NCBI RefSeq assembly: GCF_039545135.1
Contig: NZ_BAABRU010000002.1
Span: 372,001 to 436,000, forward strand
Direction: 5' to 3'
From: Herpetosiphon gulosus
GTDB lineage: Bacteria > Chloroflexota > Chloroflexia > Chloroflexales > Herpetosiphonaceae
Length of the DNA stretch: 64,000 nt
Below, one piece after another: positions 25,926 through 34,021 of the stretch. Numbering within the stretch: position 1 is the first letter of the stretch; the number at the start of each line of letters is the position of its first letter. The notes under the pieces are model-generated. The model saw only the letters and a list, made by a program, of their open reading frames with translations, searched no databases and was not told where the DNA came from. A program made the position numbers and the translations under genes.

Positions 25926-25956
25926 TTGACTTTGAGCACGCTCAAAGGTGTAGACT
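25926..25956 (+). promoter_or_regulatory. MerR-type promoter/operator of the aldo/keto reductase gene
   Basis: TTGACT (25926-25931) and TAGACT (25951-25956) are separated by 19 bp, longer than the normal 17, and the spacer contains the perfect dyad TTTGAGC-AC-GCTCAAA (25931-25946). An overlong spacer holding a dyad is the hallmark of promoters activated by MerR-family regulators. No MerR gene lies in the window. Confidence 0.75.
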
Positions 25957-25993
25957 GCCAATATCGGTTTGGTGTACTCACTTGGAGGTTGGA

Positions 25994-26947
25994 ATGAAAC
26001 AACGGTCACTTGGCACGCAAGGCCTCACAGTTAACCCGCTTGGCTTGGGTTGTATGGGCATGTCGGAGTTTTATGGCCCAACTGACGAGGCCGAATCATT
26101 GGCAACAATCGATCGCGCCTTGGAGCTTGGGGTCAATTTCTTCGATACCGCCGATATGTATGGGCCTTTTACTAACGAGCAATTGGTTGGCAAAGCCTTC
26201 AAAGGCCGTCGAGATCAGATCATCCTTGCAACGAAATTTGGCATTCAACGCGAAGCCAATAACCAACGCTCAATCAATGGCCGCCCTGAATATGTCAAAG
26301 CGGCCTGCGACGCGTCGCTGCAACGCCTCGGGGTCGATTATATTGATCTCTATTACCAGCATCGGGTCGATCCCAACGTGCCCATTGAGGAAACCGTCGG
26401 CGCAATGGCCGAGTTGGTTCAAGCAGGCAAGGTGCGGTTTATCGGCTTATCTGAAGCCAATTCGGAAACCATTCGCCGCGCACATCTGGTACACCCAATT
26501 AGCGCCTTGCAAACTGAATATTCGCTCTGGTCGCGCGAGCCAGAAATTGATATTTTGGACACAACTCGCGAATTAGGCATTGGTTTTGTGGCCTATAGCC
26601 CACTTGGGCGCGGCTTCTTAACTGGCCAATTTCGCAGCGTCGATGATTTTGCCGCCGATGATTATCGCCGCTACTCGCCGCGCTTTCAAGGCGAAAATTT
26701 TGACAAAAACTTGGCGTTAGTTGCCCATATCGAGCAACTGGCCAGCCAAAAAGGCATCACGCCTGCTCAATTGGCCTTGGCATGGGTCTTGAACCAAGGC
26801 GCTGATATTGTGCCAATTCCAGGCACCAAGCGCCAGCGCTATCTCGAAGAAAACATGGCTGCGCTCAACATGAGCTTCAGTGATGCTGAACTAGCAGCAA
26901 TTAATGCAGTGCTGCCAATTAACGTTGCTGTTGGCACACGCTACTAG
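25994..26947 (+). CDS. aldo/keto reductase
   Basis: A 317-residue AKR-superfamily NADPH-dependent oxidoreductase. The (beta/alpha)8 fold is recognisable from [34 protein letters not shown] (catalytic Asp and Tyr), ILATKFG (catalytic Lys), YYQHRVD (His), and the C-terminal coenzyme motif [14 protein letters not shown]. It resembles the group acting on aldehydes and small carbonyls. ATG 25994 is chosen because GGAGG lies 5 nt upstream; an in-frame TTG at 25982 is less likely. A MerR-type promoter precedes it, consistent with induction by reactive aldehydes or another electrophile (inference). Confidence 0.94.
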   Translation: MKQRSLGTQGLTVNPLGLGCMGMSEFYGPTDEAESLATIDRALELGVNFFDTADMYGPFTNEQLVGKAFKGRRDQIILATKFGIQREANNQRSINGRPEYVKAACDASLQRLGVDYIDLYYQHRVDPNVPIEETVGAMAELVQAGKVRFIGLSEANSETIRRAHLVHPISALQTEYSLWSREPEIDILDTTRELGIGFVAYSPLGRGFLTGQFRSVDDFAADDYRRYSPRFQGENFDKNLALVAHIEQLASQKGITPAQLALAWVLNQGADIVPIPGTKRQRYLEENMAALNMSFSDAELAAINAVLPINVAVGTRY

Positions 26948-27028
26948 CTCTTGATAGCCTCACACCCACTCGCCCATACAGGTAGCTTGTTAACAATAAT
27001 TGGGTGGGATTAATCGTCGATTAGCATG

Positions 27029-27145
27029 CCCTCACCCCCTGACCCCCTCTCCCGCCCAGCGAGGTGAGGGGGTATCATCCCAATCATGACCATTTGGAAT
27101 GCCCCTCTCCCGCCGCAGTGGGAGAGGGGGTCAGGGGGTGAGGGG
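27029..27145. repeat. fold-back intergenic element (copy 3)
   Basis: A 117-bp imperfect palindrome from CCCTCACCCCCTGACCCCC to its inverted copy GGGGGTCAGGGGGTGAGGGG, with inner arms CTCTCCCGCCCAGCGAGGTGAGGGGG and CCCCTCTCCCGCCGCAGTGGGAGAGGGG, each itself near-palindromic. It lies between two plus-strand genes. Confidence 0.8.
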
Positions 27146-27297
27146 TCTTAAGAGGGACGGATCACGCATACTGCTCACAACCCGCTCTATCAAACACCTC
27201 GGCACAGTTCTGGCTAAGCGCCTGTTTGCGAACACCTGCTATAATGGGAACCGACCTCTGCAACATGTCCCGCATGTTCCGCAAAGAAGGAGCATCT

Positions 27298-29244
27298 ATG
27301 CCAAAACAAGGTGCGTTCACGTTTGTCTTACATAGCCACTTGCCTTATTGTCGCAAGGCTGGCCGCTGGCCTCACGGTGAAGAATGGATTCACGAGGCCG
27401 CTTCCGAGACGTATATTCCACTACTCAATGCGCTCAACGATCTGATCAACGATGGGGTTACACCACGCTTGACGATTGGGATTACGCCAATCCTAACCGA
27501 GCAGCTGGCCGACCCCACCATTTTGCACAATTTTGAAGAATATCTCGACGAGAAGATCACCGCAGCTCAAGCTGATATGGATCGGCTGGCCGATGTTCAG
27601 GCAGTTTGGGATGCCGCCCAAGTTGCCGAACCAGAAACCGAACCAACTCCGCTGCTCTCCAGCGAAGAGTTGGAAAGCTTGATCACCAAAAGCGATGCAC
27701 TGCTTTCTTCGACCGCTGGCGATGCTCCGGCCCCACTTCACGCTGGTTTGCTGAGCGCCACTGCTGCTGCCAGCACCGAAGCCGAAGCAGACGACGAAGC
27801 GGAATCTGAAGAAACCGAGGAAGAAGTTGAAGAGCCTGCTCCGATCGAGCAGCCTGATCCACATAAAGCCTTTTTGGCAATGTGGTATCGCGATTGGTAC
27901 AGCATGATCAAGCGTTCGTTTATCGAGCGCTATAACCGCGATATTGTCGGAGCCTTCCGCCAATTGCAAGATGCTGGCTATATCGAAATTATCACCTGTG
28001 GCGCGACCCACGGCTACTTGCCCTTGGTCAGCCGCGATTCAACGATTTATGCCCAAATTGCGGTTGCTGTGCAAAGCTACGAACGCCACTATGGCCGCAA
28101 GCCAAAGGCTATTTGGCTGCCCGAGTGTGCCTATCGTCCAGCCTATTATCCTGAAAACCCAAGCGAAACCGAGCGCAAGCCAGGTATCGAAGAATTTCTC
28201 GAAGCCCAAGGCATCGAGTGCTTCTTTGTCGAAACCACCACAATCGAGGGTGGCGCACCCATGGATAAGGCCGAAGGCAAGATTCTTGGGCCGTATGGCG
28301 ATACATTGCGCCGCTATGTCGTGCCAGTCAGCCGCGAAATTCCGCCAACTGGCAATAGCACGCTGCAACCCTACTTGGTTGGTTTGAGCGACAAAGTTGC
28401 GGCAATTGGTCGCCATCACAAAACTGGCTTGCAGGTTTGGTCGGCTGAATGGGGCTACCCCGGCGAGGCCAACTACCGCGAGTTCCACCGCAAAGATAGC
28501 GAAAGCGGCATGCAATATTGGCGAATCACTGGGCCAAAAGTTGATCTTGGCTATAAAGATTATTATCATCCCGATTGGGTCACCGATAAAATCCATGCCC
28601 ACGCCGATCACTTCACGGGCTTGGTGCAGCAAGTTATCAGCGAATATCGCGGCCAAACTGGGCGTTATGGTCTGATTTCATCAAACTACGATACCGAATT
28701 ATTTGGTCACTGGTGGTTTGAAGGGGTCGATTGGATGCGCGAAGTGCTGCGACGCTTGGCAGCTAATCCCGATATTGATCTCACCACGGCCTCGGAATAT
28801 ATCGCTAGCAATCCACCGCGTGAATCGTTGAACCTGCCCGAAAGTTCGTGGGGTTCCAATGGCACGCACCAAACTTGGCTCAACCCTGAAACCGAGTGGA
28901 TGTGGCCAATTATTCATGCCGCCGAAAAGCGCATGGAAGGCTTGGTCGCCAGCTATCCACAGGCTGATGGTGCTTTAGCTGAAGCCTTGGCCCAAACTGC
29001 GCGTGAGTTACTCTTGCTGCAATCCAGCGATTGGCCGTTCTTGGTAACCACTGGTCAAGCTCAAGATTACGCAACCAAGCGTTTCAACGAGCATGTTGAT
29101 CGCTACAATCAATTGGCTGATGCAATTGAGGCCAATGATGCTGGCTTGATGGCCGAACTGACCGCCAGCTTCAACGAGCTTGATAATCCATTCCCCACGA
29201 TTGATTATCATGTTTTTGCCGCTCGTGAAGGCTCGGCAGCCTAA
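27298..29244 (+). CDS. GH57 1,4-alpha-glucan branching enzyme-like
   Basis: A 648-residue GH57-family glycoside hydrolase. Domain order: N-terminal half of the barrel (FVLHSHLPYCRKAGRWPHGEEW), an acidic low-complexity insertion at about residues 108-188 (runs such as ESEETEEEVEEP), the remainder of the barrel with WLPECAYRP (nucleophile Glu about 276) and YDTELFGHWWFEGVDW (acid/base Asp about 465), and a helical C-terminal domain. These motifs match GH57 branching enzymes that make alpha-1,6 branches in glycogen. The family is usually about 520-570 residues; the extra length is the insertion. ATG 27298 has AAGGAG at 5 nt. It works logically with glgA at 4196. Confidence 0.92.
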   Translation: MPKQGAFTFVLHSHLPYCRKAGRWPHGEEWIHEAASETYIPLLNALNDLINDGVTPRLTIGITPILTEQLADPTILHNFEEYLDEKITAAQADMDRLADVQAVWDAAQVAEPETEPTPLLSSEELESLITKSDALLSSTAGDAPAPLHAGLLSATAAASTEAEADDEAESEETEEEVEEPAPIEQPDPHKAFLAMWYRDWYSMIKRSFIERYNRDIVGAFRQLQDAGYIEIITCGATHGYLPLVSRDSTIYAQIAVAVQSYERHYGRKPKAIWLPECAYRPAYYPENPSETERKPGIEEFLEAQGIECFFVETTTIEGGAPMDKAEGKILGPYGDTLRRYVVPVSREIPPTGNSTLQPYLVGLSDKVAAIGRHHKTGLQVWSAEWGYPGEANYREFHRKDSESGMQYWRITGPKVDLGYKDYYHPDWVTDKIHAHADHFTGLVQQVISEYRGQTGRYGLISSNYDTELFGHWWFEGVDWMREVLRRLAANPDIDLTTASEYIASNPPRESLNLPESSWGSNGTHQTWLNPETEWMWPIIHAAEKRMEGLVASYPQADGALAEALAQTARELLLLQSSDWPFLVTTGQAQDYATKRFNEHVDRYNQLADAIEANDAGLMAELTASFNELDNPFPTIDYHVFAAREGSAA

Positions 29245-29269
29245 ACCGATCAACTGAATTAATCATTAC

Positions 29270-29302
29270 GCGATTGCTGTTAGCCCAAATAGCAGCAATC
29301 GC
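29270..29302. other. 10-bp perfect hairpin upstream of the PurD-like gene
   Basis: GCGATTGCTG (29270-29279) and CAGCAATCGC (29293-29302) pair perfectly with a 13-nt loop. No U-run follows, so it is not a standard terminator. It sits 17 nt before the next ATG and could affect translation or mRNA stability. Confidence 0.5.
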
Positions 29303-29319
29303 GCTAGCACCTCAGGCCT

Positions 29320-30681
29320 ATGAAAGTACTTGTGCTTGGCAAAAATGGCGCAGCCCATGCCTATGTTTGGAAGTTGTTCAATAGTCAACGGATTGATAGT
29401 TTAGCAACCATGCCAGGCAATGGTGGTACAAGCTTGCTTGTGCCAAATGCTGAGCACATTGAAAAAATGAACGAGTTGGCCAAATGGGCCTACGACGAAC
29501 ACTTCCAAGTGATTATTCCAGCTGAGGGCAGTTATCTCAGTGCAGGCTTGGCCGATGCCGCCGCTACCTATAAAATTCCGGTTTGTGGGCCACCCAAACA
29601 TTCGGCAGTCCTTGAGCGTTCGCGGCTTTGGCTGAAAGAATTTCTCAATCGCCACCAAATTCCCACCTCTACTGGCCGTGCCTTGGGCGATTTAGCAACC
29701 GCTGAGCGCTATGTGGCCTCACAACCCATGCCACTCATGTTATGGGGTGATTATCCTTCAGAATATGATGGAGCCTATATCGACCGTGCCGAAGCCTTAG
29801 CCGCCTTAGCAGGCATTTTTGCCTTACCGCCACGCGAAGGCCATTATCGAGGCGTAGTGATCGAACAACCAGCACTTGGCCCAACCGTGGCACTTTCAGC
29901 AATTACTGATGGCACAACCCTGATTCCAATGCAAGCGGTTCGAATGTACGATCGACTTGAAGATAATGATCAAGGCTGGGCAGCTGAAGGCATGGGTGCC
30001 CATACCACGCCTAGTGGAATTCTCAAACAACTCGGTGATTATCTCAGCGCTGCCATTCTTGAGCCAATTCGCGCCGCGCTATTGCGCGACAAAATGCCTT
30101 GGTGGGGAATTTTAGGGGTCGATTGTGCAATTACGGCCAGCGGACCACAAGTGCTGCGGATTCGCACAACCTTGAGTGACCCTGAAGCGCAAGTCTTATT
30201 GCCGTTGCTCGAAGACGATTTATTTCCCTTCTTGGTAGCGGCCAACAATCGCAGCCTGTTAAATGTACCAGCTTTGCGTTGGCGCAATGAGGCGAGTGTC
30301 AGCGTAACTATGGTTGCCAACGGCTATCCACATAGTTTTAACACTGGAATGGCGATTGATGGCGTTACCGAGCTTGATGCTGGAGTCGTCGCATTTCAAA
30401 ATGAAACCGCCAACCCCAATGGCTTGCGCTATGTCTCCGCCGAAATCCATATGCCTGAAAAACGTGGCTTATTCAGCGGGGTCAGCGATGCTTTGAACGA
30501 TGCAATTCTGGTGCGATCGATGGGGCCAACTCGTTTATCAAGCCAAGCTGGACGAATCGTTACTGTCACTGCCCAGGCTTCAAGTTTGGCAGCGGCCCAC
30601 GACAAAGCCTACAACAACCTCAAACGGCTACGCATTAATTCAGCGGTTTACCGCAACGATATCGGGCTGCGCGAACTCTAG
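29320..30681 (+). CDS. PurD-like (phosphoribosylamine-glycine ligase-like) protein, divergent
   Basis: A 453-residue ATP-grasp protein resembling PurD along its whole length: MKVLVLGKNGAAHAYVWKL, PVCGPPKHSAVLERSRLWLKEFLNRHQIPTS (N-domain and A-domain start), GMGAHTTP, and a C-domain with VSVTMVANGYP. Catalytic parts are eroded: the ATP-binding KADGLAAGKGV of PurD is replaced by LMLWGDYPSEYDGAY, and the Mg-ligand motif E-x-N-x-R-x-GDPE by VLRIRTTLSDPEAQ. It is therefore either a PurD paralogue with altered activity or an inactive homologue; it should not be assumed to perform purine step 2. It lies 75 nt after the branching-enzyme gene. Confidence 0.82.
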   Translation: MKVLVLGKNGAAHAYVWKLFNSQRIDSLATMPGNGGTSLLVPNAEHIEKMNELAKWAYDEHFQVIIPAEGSYLSAGLADAAATYKIPVCGPPKHSAVLERSRLWLKEFLNRHQIPTSTGRALGDLATAERYVASQPMPLMLWGDYPSEYDGAYIDRAEALAALAGIFALPPREGHYRGVVIEQPALGPTVALSAITDGTTLIPMQAVRMYDRLEDNDQGWAAEGMGAHTTPSGILKQLGDYLSAAILEPIRAALLRDKMPWWGILGVDCAITASGPQVLRIRTTLSDPEAQVLLPLLEDDLFPFLVAANNRSLLNVPALRWRNEASVSVTMVANGYPHSFNTGMAIDGVTELDAGVVAFQNETANPNGLRYVSAEIHMPEKRGLFSGVSDALNDAILVRSMGPTRLSSQAGRIVTVTAQASSLAAAHDKAYNNLKRLRINSAVYRNDIGLREL

Positions 30682-30761
30682 AAGATCGGTCTTTGGTCGG
30701 TAGTATAGGTCAACGCTACCGACTATGCTTGGTTTAATTCTGCAATTGAGGGAAGTTGAAT

Positions 30762-31397
30762 ATGTATCTGCTGCGCACCATTGGGCTGGGACTGTTATTC
30801 ATCGTGCTTACTGGCTGTTCACTCACTGCCGAACCGCTCTCCATCCAAGAAGCCTACGATCAAGGCTTAATCGATTTAGAATTTAAAAACTCAGGCACAT
30901 CAGGCGACGTAATGTTGATGATCGTCACTGGCAAAACTGATCGCTCGATTCGAATCACGATTCCTGCTGGCCAAATTTTAGATAATCAAACTGACTATCA
31001 CGAAGATATGGTCTTGATTGCATATGAAGGTCGGGTTGATACCCTAGAAGATAAATATATCCAACCAAAGGCGCTAATTACCAAACAGGCCACAACTCGC
31101 TACGGAATTATTGAAGCCTACAGCCTTGAATTGTATGCTGATCCAGGCGCTGAAACTGATACCTATGCGTTTGATGGCTTTGTTGATCCAGAATTGCAAC
31201 GGCTCGTTGACTATTTAGTGCTACAAAGCAGCGAAGAGTTTGTGGGCAAACAACTGGCAATCTGGGCCTTGACCGATAACCCCGATCGCGAAACGACCTC
31301 CGAGATTATCGAATTTACCGAGCATGATCTTGAACAAGCCCGCACCTTCTTACTTGGGGCAAACTTAAATCCCAACGATTATCGGATTTTTGAGTAA
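30762..31397 (+). CDS. hypothetical lipoprotein
   Basis: A 211-residue lipoprotein with no family I recognise. The signal peptide MYLLRTIGLGLLFIVLTGC ends in a lipobox with Cys at about residue 19. The mature part is acidic and looks alpha/beta, with a long helical C-terminus (FTEHDLEQARTFLLG). ATG 30762 follows GAGGGA by 8 nt; an in-frame TTG at 30756 is less likely. It has a strong terminator immediately after its stop and so forms a short transcription unit, perhaps with the PurD-like gene. Confidence 0.8.
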   Translation: MYLLRTIGLGLLFIVLTGCSLTAEPLSIQEAYDQGLIDLEFKNSGTSGDVMLMIVTGKTDRSIRITIPAGQILDNQTDYHEDMVLIAYEGRVDTLEDKYIQPKALITKQATTRYGIIEAYSLELYADPGAETDTYAFDGFVDPELQRLVDYLVLQSSEEFVGKQLAIWALTDNPDRETTSEIIEFTEHDLEQARTFLLGANLNPNDYRIFE

Positions 31398-31400
31398 TTA

Positions 31401-31440
31401 AACAGCGCTTTCCATCGGTTTGGAAAGCGCTGTTTTTGTT
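31401..31440 (+). terminator. intrinsic terminator (possibly bidirectional)
   Basis: AACAGCGCTTTCC and GGAAAGCGCTGTT form a perfect 13-bp stem with an 8-nt loop, followed by TTTGTTT on the plus strand and by TTAATTA on the minus strand. It separates the convergent lipoprotein and Fe-S oxidoreductase genes. Confidence 0.9.
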
Positions 31441-31455
31441 TAAGTCGCGAGTAGT

Positions 31456-33708
31456 TTAGGCGGCGGGTGGTTGCTCGCCAACCGATTGCAGCAGAATTTC
31501 GGCGACATCTTTGCGGCCCAAGGTTTCGGATTGGTTGGTGTTCTTGGCTGCATCCTCGAACATCACCATACAGAAGGGGCAGCCCATTGCCACGGTATCG
31601 GGCTTTTCGGTTTGCAGTTGCTCAAGCCGAATCACATTGACATGTTTATCGCCCCAGCCTTCGAGCCAAGCGTTACCACCACCACCACCGCAGCACATGG
31701 CTTTTTCACGATTGCGCGGGCCAGCTTCGACCAACTCCAAGCCAGGAATGCTATTCAGCACGTTGCGTGGCTCTTCGTAAATATCGTTGTAGCGGCCAAT
31801 GTAACAGGGGTCGTGGTACACAACCTTTTCGTTGACTGGCACGGTTGGGTTGAGCTTGCCAGCTTCGACCAAATCGTTCAAGAATTCAGTATGGTGCACT
31901 ACTTCGTAATCCACGCCAGCCTTACCGCCAAATTGCGGATACTCGTTTTTGACGGTGTTATAGCAGTGGGCACAGGTGGTTACGATCTTCTTGAATTTGT
32001 ATTGGCCCATGGTTTCGATGTTGGTGTTGGCTTGTTGTTCGTACAACAATTCCTCGCCCATGCGCCGAGCTGGGTCGCCAGTACAGGTTTCTTCATCGCC
32101 AAGGATGGCGAAATCAACCCCAGCTTTTTGCATCAGTTGCACCATCGCCCGCGCGGTTTTCTTCGAACGATCATCATACGACGGGGCACAACCAACCCAA
32201 TACAACACTTCGGCTTCTTCTTTTTCGGCCAAAGTTGGCACTTCTAAGCCATCAGCCCAAGCGGTACGATTGCGTTGTGGCAACTTCCAAGGGTTGCCGT
32301 TGCGCTCGATCCCTTGCAATACTGTTTTAACCCCTGATGGAATTTCGCCCATCACCATGGTCAAGTTGCGGCGGAAATCGATAATATCATCGACATGTTC
32401 AATCGTTGCTGGACACTCGGTCATACACGCGCGACAGGTGGTACAAGCCCAAAGTTCGTTTTCGGTAACAATGCCATGTTCATACAATGGCAAGGTTTCG
32501 GGCGTGCCTTCCAGCAATTCGATTTTCACGCCGTTGCTGATGGTTGGTGCAGTTGCGCCGGCTGGTTGAACCATCACCACCGTGCCATCACGCTTCATGA
32601 CCGGGCCGCCATGCATCAAATCGCTCATCTTAGTGATCAGCCATTTGGGCGAAAGCTCCGAGCCAGAGGCAAACGCCGGACAATTATCCTGACAACGCCC
32701 ACAGCGCATACAGGCATCAAAATCCATACGGCGCTTCCATGAGAAGTCGCTTAGCGTGGTAATACCCAATTTTGGCTCATCTTTTTCCAGTTCCTCTTCC
32801 ATATTCGGAATCCGATCGAGCGCACCTTTGGGGTCGCGATCGCGGAACAAGGTGTTGAGCGGGGTATAGAAAATGTGGCGGAATTTGGTGAAGGGAATCG
32901 AGCCAACAAAAGCAAAAACCACCGCCATATGGCTCAACCAAAGTACGCGGTGAATCCACAAGGCTAATTGGCTATGCACGATTGTGCCATCAGCGGCGCG
33001 TTCGACACCTAGCCCAATCGCTCGGGCAACGCTGGCTCCAGGATAGCCAAAGACTGCCCATTTGGCCCAACCTTGCTCGTAGACGATCGCAGTGACGGCA
33101 TTTGCGCCTTCGCCAACGGTCATAGTTTGGTTGGCCAAGCGTAAAATTTCAATAAAGTAACCGCCAACCACAATGAAAATCATCGACCAAAGCACCCAAG
33201 CATCGGTTCGACGATTATCCAAGCGGGTTGGTTTGGTTTTGTAGCGTCGCCACAACGCCCAGAGCAAACCAGCGAGAAAGACCATCCCCATTACATCGAG
33301 AATCAGTTCGTAATACTGATAAAAGCCACCAGTTAAAATCTTGCCTTGCTCTTCACCAGCAATCGGAATAGTGAAGTCGGCTTCGGCGGCAATGATATCG
33401 GTGCCGATAAACAGCGCCAAAAAGCCGTAGAAAATAAAGGTGTGCATGATGCCCGGGGTACGGTCACGCAAAACGCGCTTCTGCCCAAAAACCTCGGTCG
33501 TCGTTAACCACAAGCGACTGGCAAAATTGGTCGAGCGTACTGTTGCATGGCCACGTCGCCACAACAGAATGTCTTGGTACATCTTGTAGAACATCGTGCC
33601 AATTGAGGCGATGGCAAACAAGTACAACACATACTCAACCGCATGCGGTAAGTTCCAGTAAATCTCGCGAACGGCGATAACTTGGCTGTTAAATAATATC
33701 TCGTGCAT
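31456..33708 (-). CDS. membrane Fe-S oxidoreductase, EtfD/HdrD-like
   Basis: A 750-residue protein. N-terminal part (about 1-280) has five to six membrane segments like the NarI/HdrE gamma subunit, with histidines that could bind heme b. Then two 4Fe-4S sites: CMRCGRCQDNCP and CTTCRACMTECP. Last, two CCG domains: VGCAPSYDD..CTGDPARRMG..CAHCYNT and DPCYIGRYND..CCGGGGG. This is the architecture of EtfD-type proteins that link electron-transfer flavoprotein to menaquinone, and of related HdrDE-like enzymes. I infer an electron-transfer role at the membrane, probably in fatty-acid beta-oxidation. No etfAB genes are in the window. GAGGA precedes the ATG. Confidence 0.9.
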   Translation of the reverse strand: MHEILFNSQVIAVREIYWNLPHAVEYVLYLFAIASIGTMFYKMYQDILLWRRGHATVRSTNFASRLWLTTTEVFGQKRVLRDRTPGIMHTFIFYGFLALFIGTDIIAAEADFTIPIAGEEQGKILTGGFYQYYELILDVMGMVFLAGLLWALWRRYKTKPTRLDNRRTDAWVLWSMIFIVVGGYFIEILRLANQTMTVGEGANAVTAIVYEQGWAKWAVFGYPGASVARAIGLGVERAADGTIVHSQLALWIHRVLWLSHMAVVFAFVGSIPFTKFRHIFYTPLNTLFRDRDPKGALDRIPNMEEELEKDEPKLGITTLSDFSWKRRMDFDACMRCGRCQDNCPAFASGSELSPKWLITKMSDLMHGGPVMKRDGTVVMVQPAGATAPTISNGVKIELLEGTPETLPLYEHGIVTENELWACTTCRACMTECPATIEHVDDIIDFRRNLTMVMGEIPSGVKTVLQGIERNGNPWKLPQRNRTAWADGLEVPTLAEKEEAEVLYWVGCAPSYDDRSKKTARAMVQLMQKAGVDFAILGDEETCTGDPARRMGEELLYEQQANTNIETMGQYKFKKIVTTCAHCYNTVKNEYPQFGGKAGVDYEVVHHTEFLNDLVEAGKLNPTVPVNEKVVYHDPCYIGRYNDIYEEPRNVLNSIPGLELVEAGPRNREKAMCCGGGGGNAWLEGWGDKHVNVIRLEQLQTEKPDTVAMGCPFCMVMFEDAAKNTNQSETLGRKDVAEILLQSVGEQPPAA

Positions 33709-33810
33709 AGGCGTTCCTCATCGAACTGGTGAACACGGTGTGGGTCTATTGTATTACAAAAGAGGATACGCCGAGTTTAGCACGCATGACATCATGCGTC
33801 AAACGTTTTT

Positions 33811-34017
33811 AGAGGGGTGAGGGATCAGGGGCTAGGGATCAGGGGTCAGGAACAGCCATAACGCTGGCTGAGTTTGAGGGTTATCGATGCCGTTAGGATT
33901 CAGGGGCTAGGGATCAGGAGTCAGGAACCAAGCTCTATCATCTTACATCCCGATCCCAGTCCCTAGCTATTCATCGCTATGTTCTCTGATCCCTGACCCC
34001 TGAATCCTGATCCCTCG
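33811..34017. repeat. GGGATCAGGGGCTAG repeat region with inverted ends
   Basis: The gap between the EtfD-like gene and the decarboxylase holds GAGGGATCAGGGGCTAGGG at 33819-33837, a second cluster at 33898-33925 (CAGGGGCTAGGGATCAGG), and the same words inverted at 33985-34016 (CCTGACCCCTGAATCCTG, ending ATCCCTCG). The outer parts could fold back on each other. Similar units occur at 21717 and 12901. Confidence 0.6.
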
Positions 34018-34021
34018 TTAG

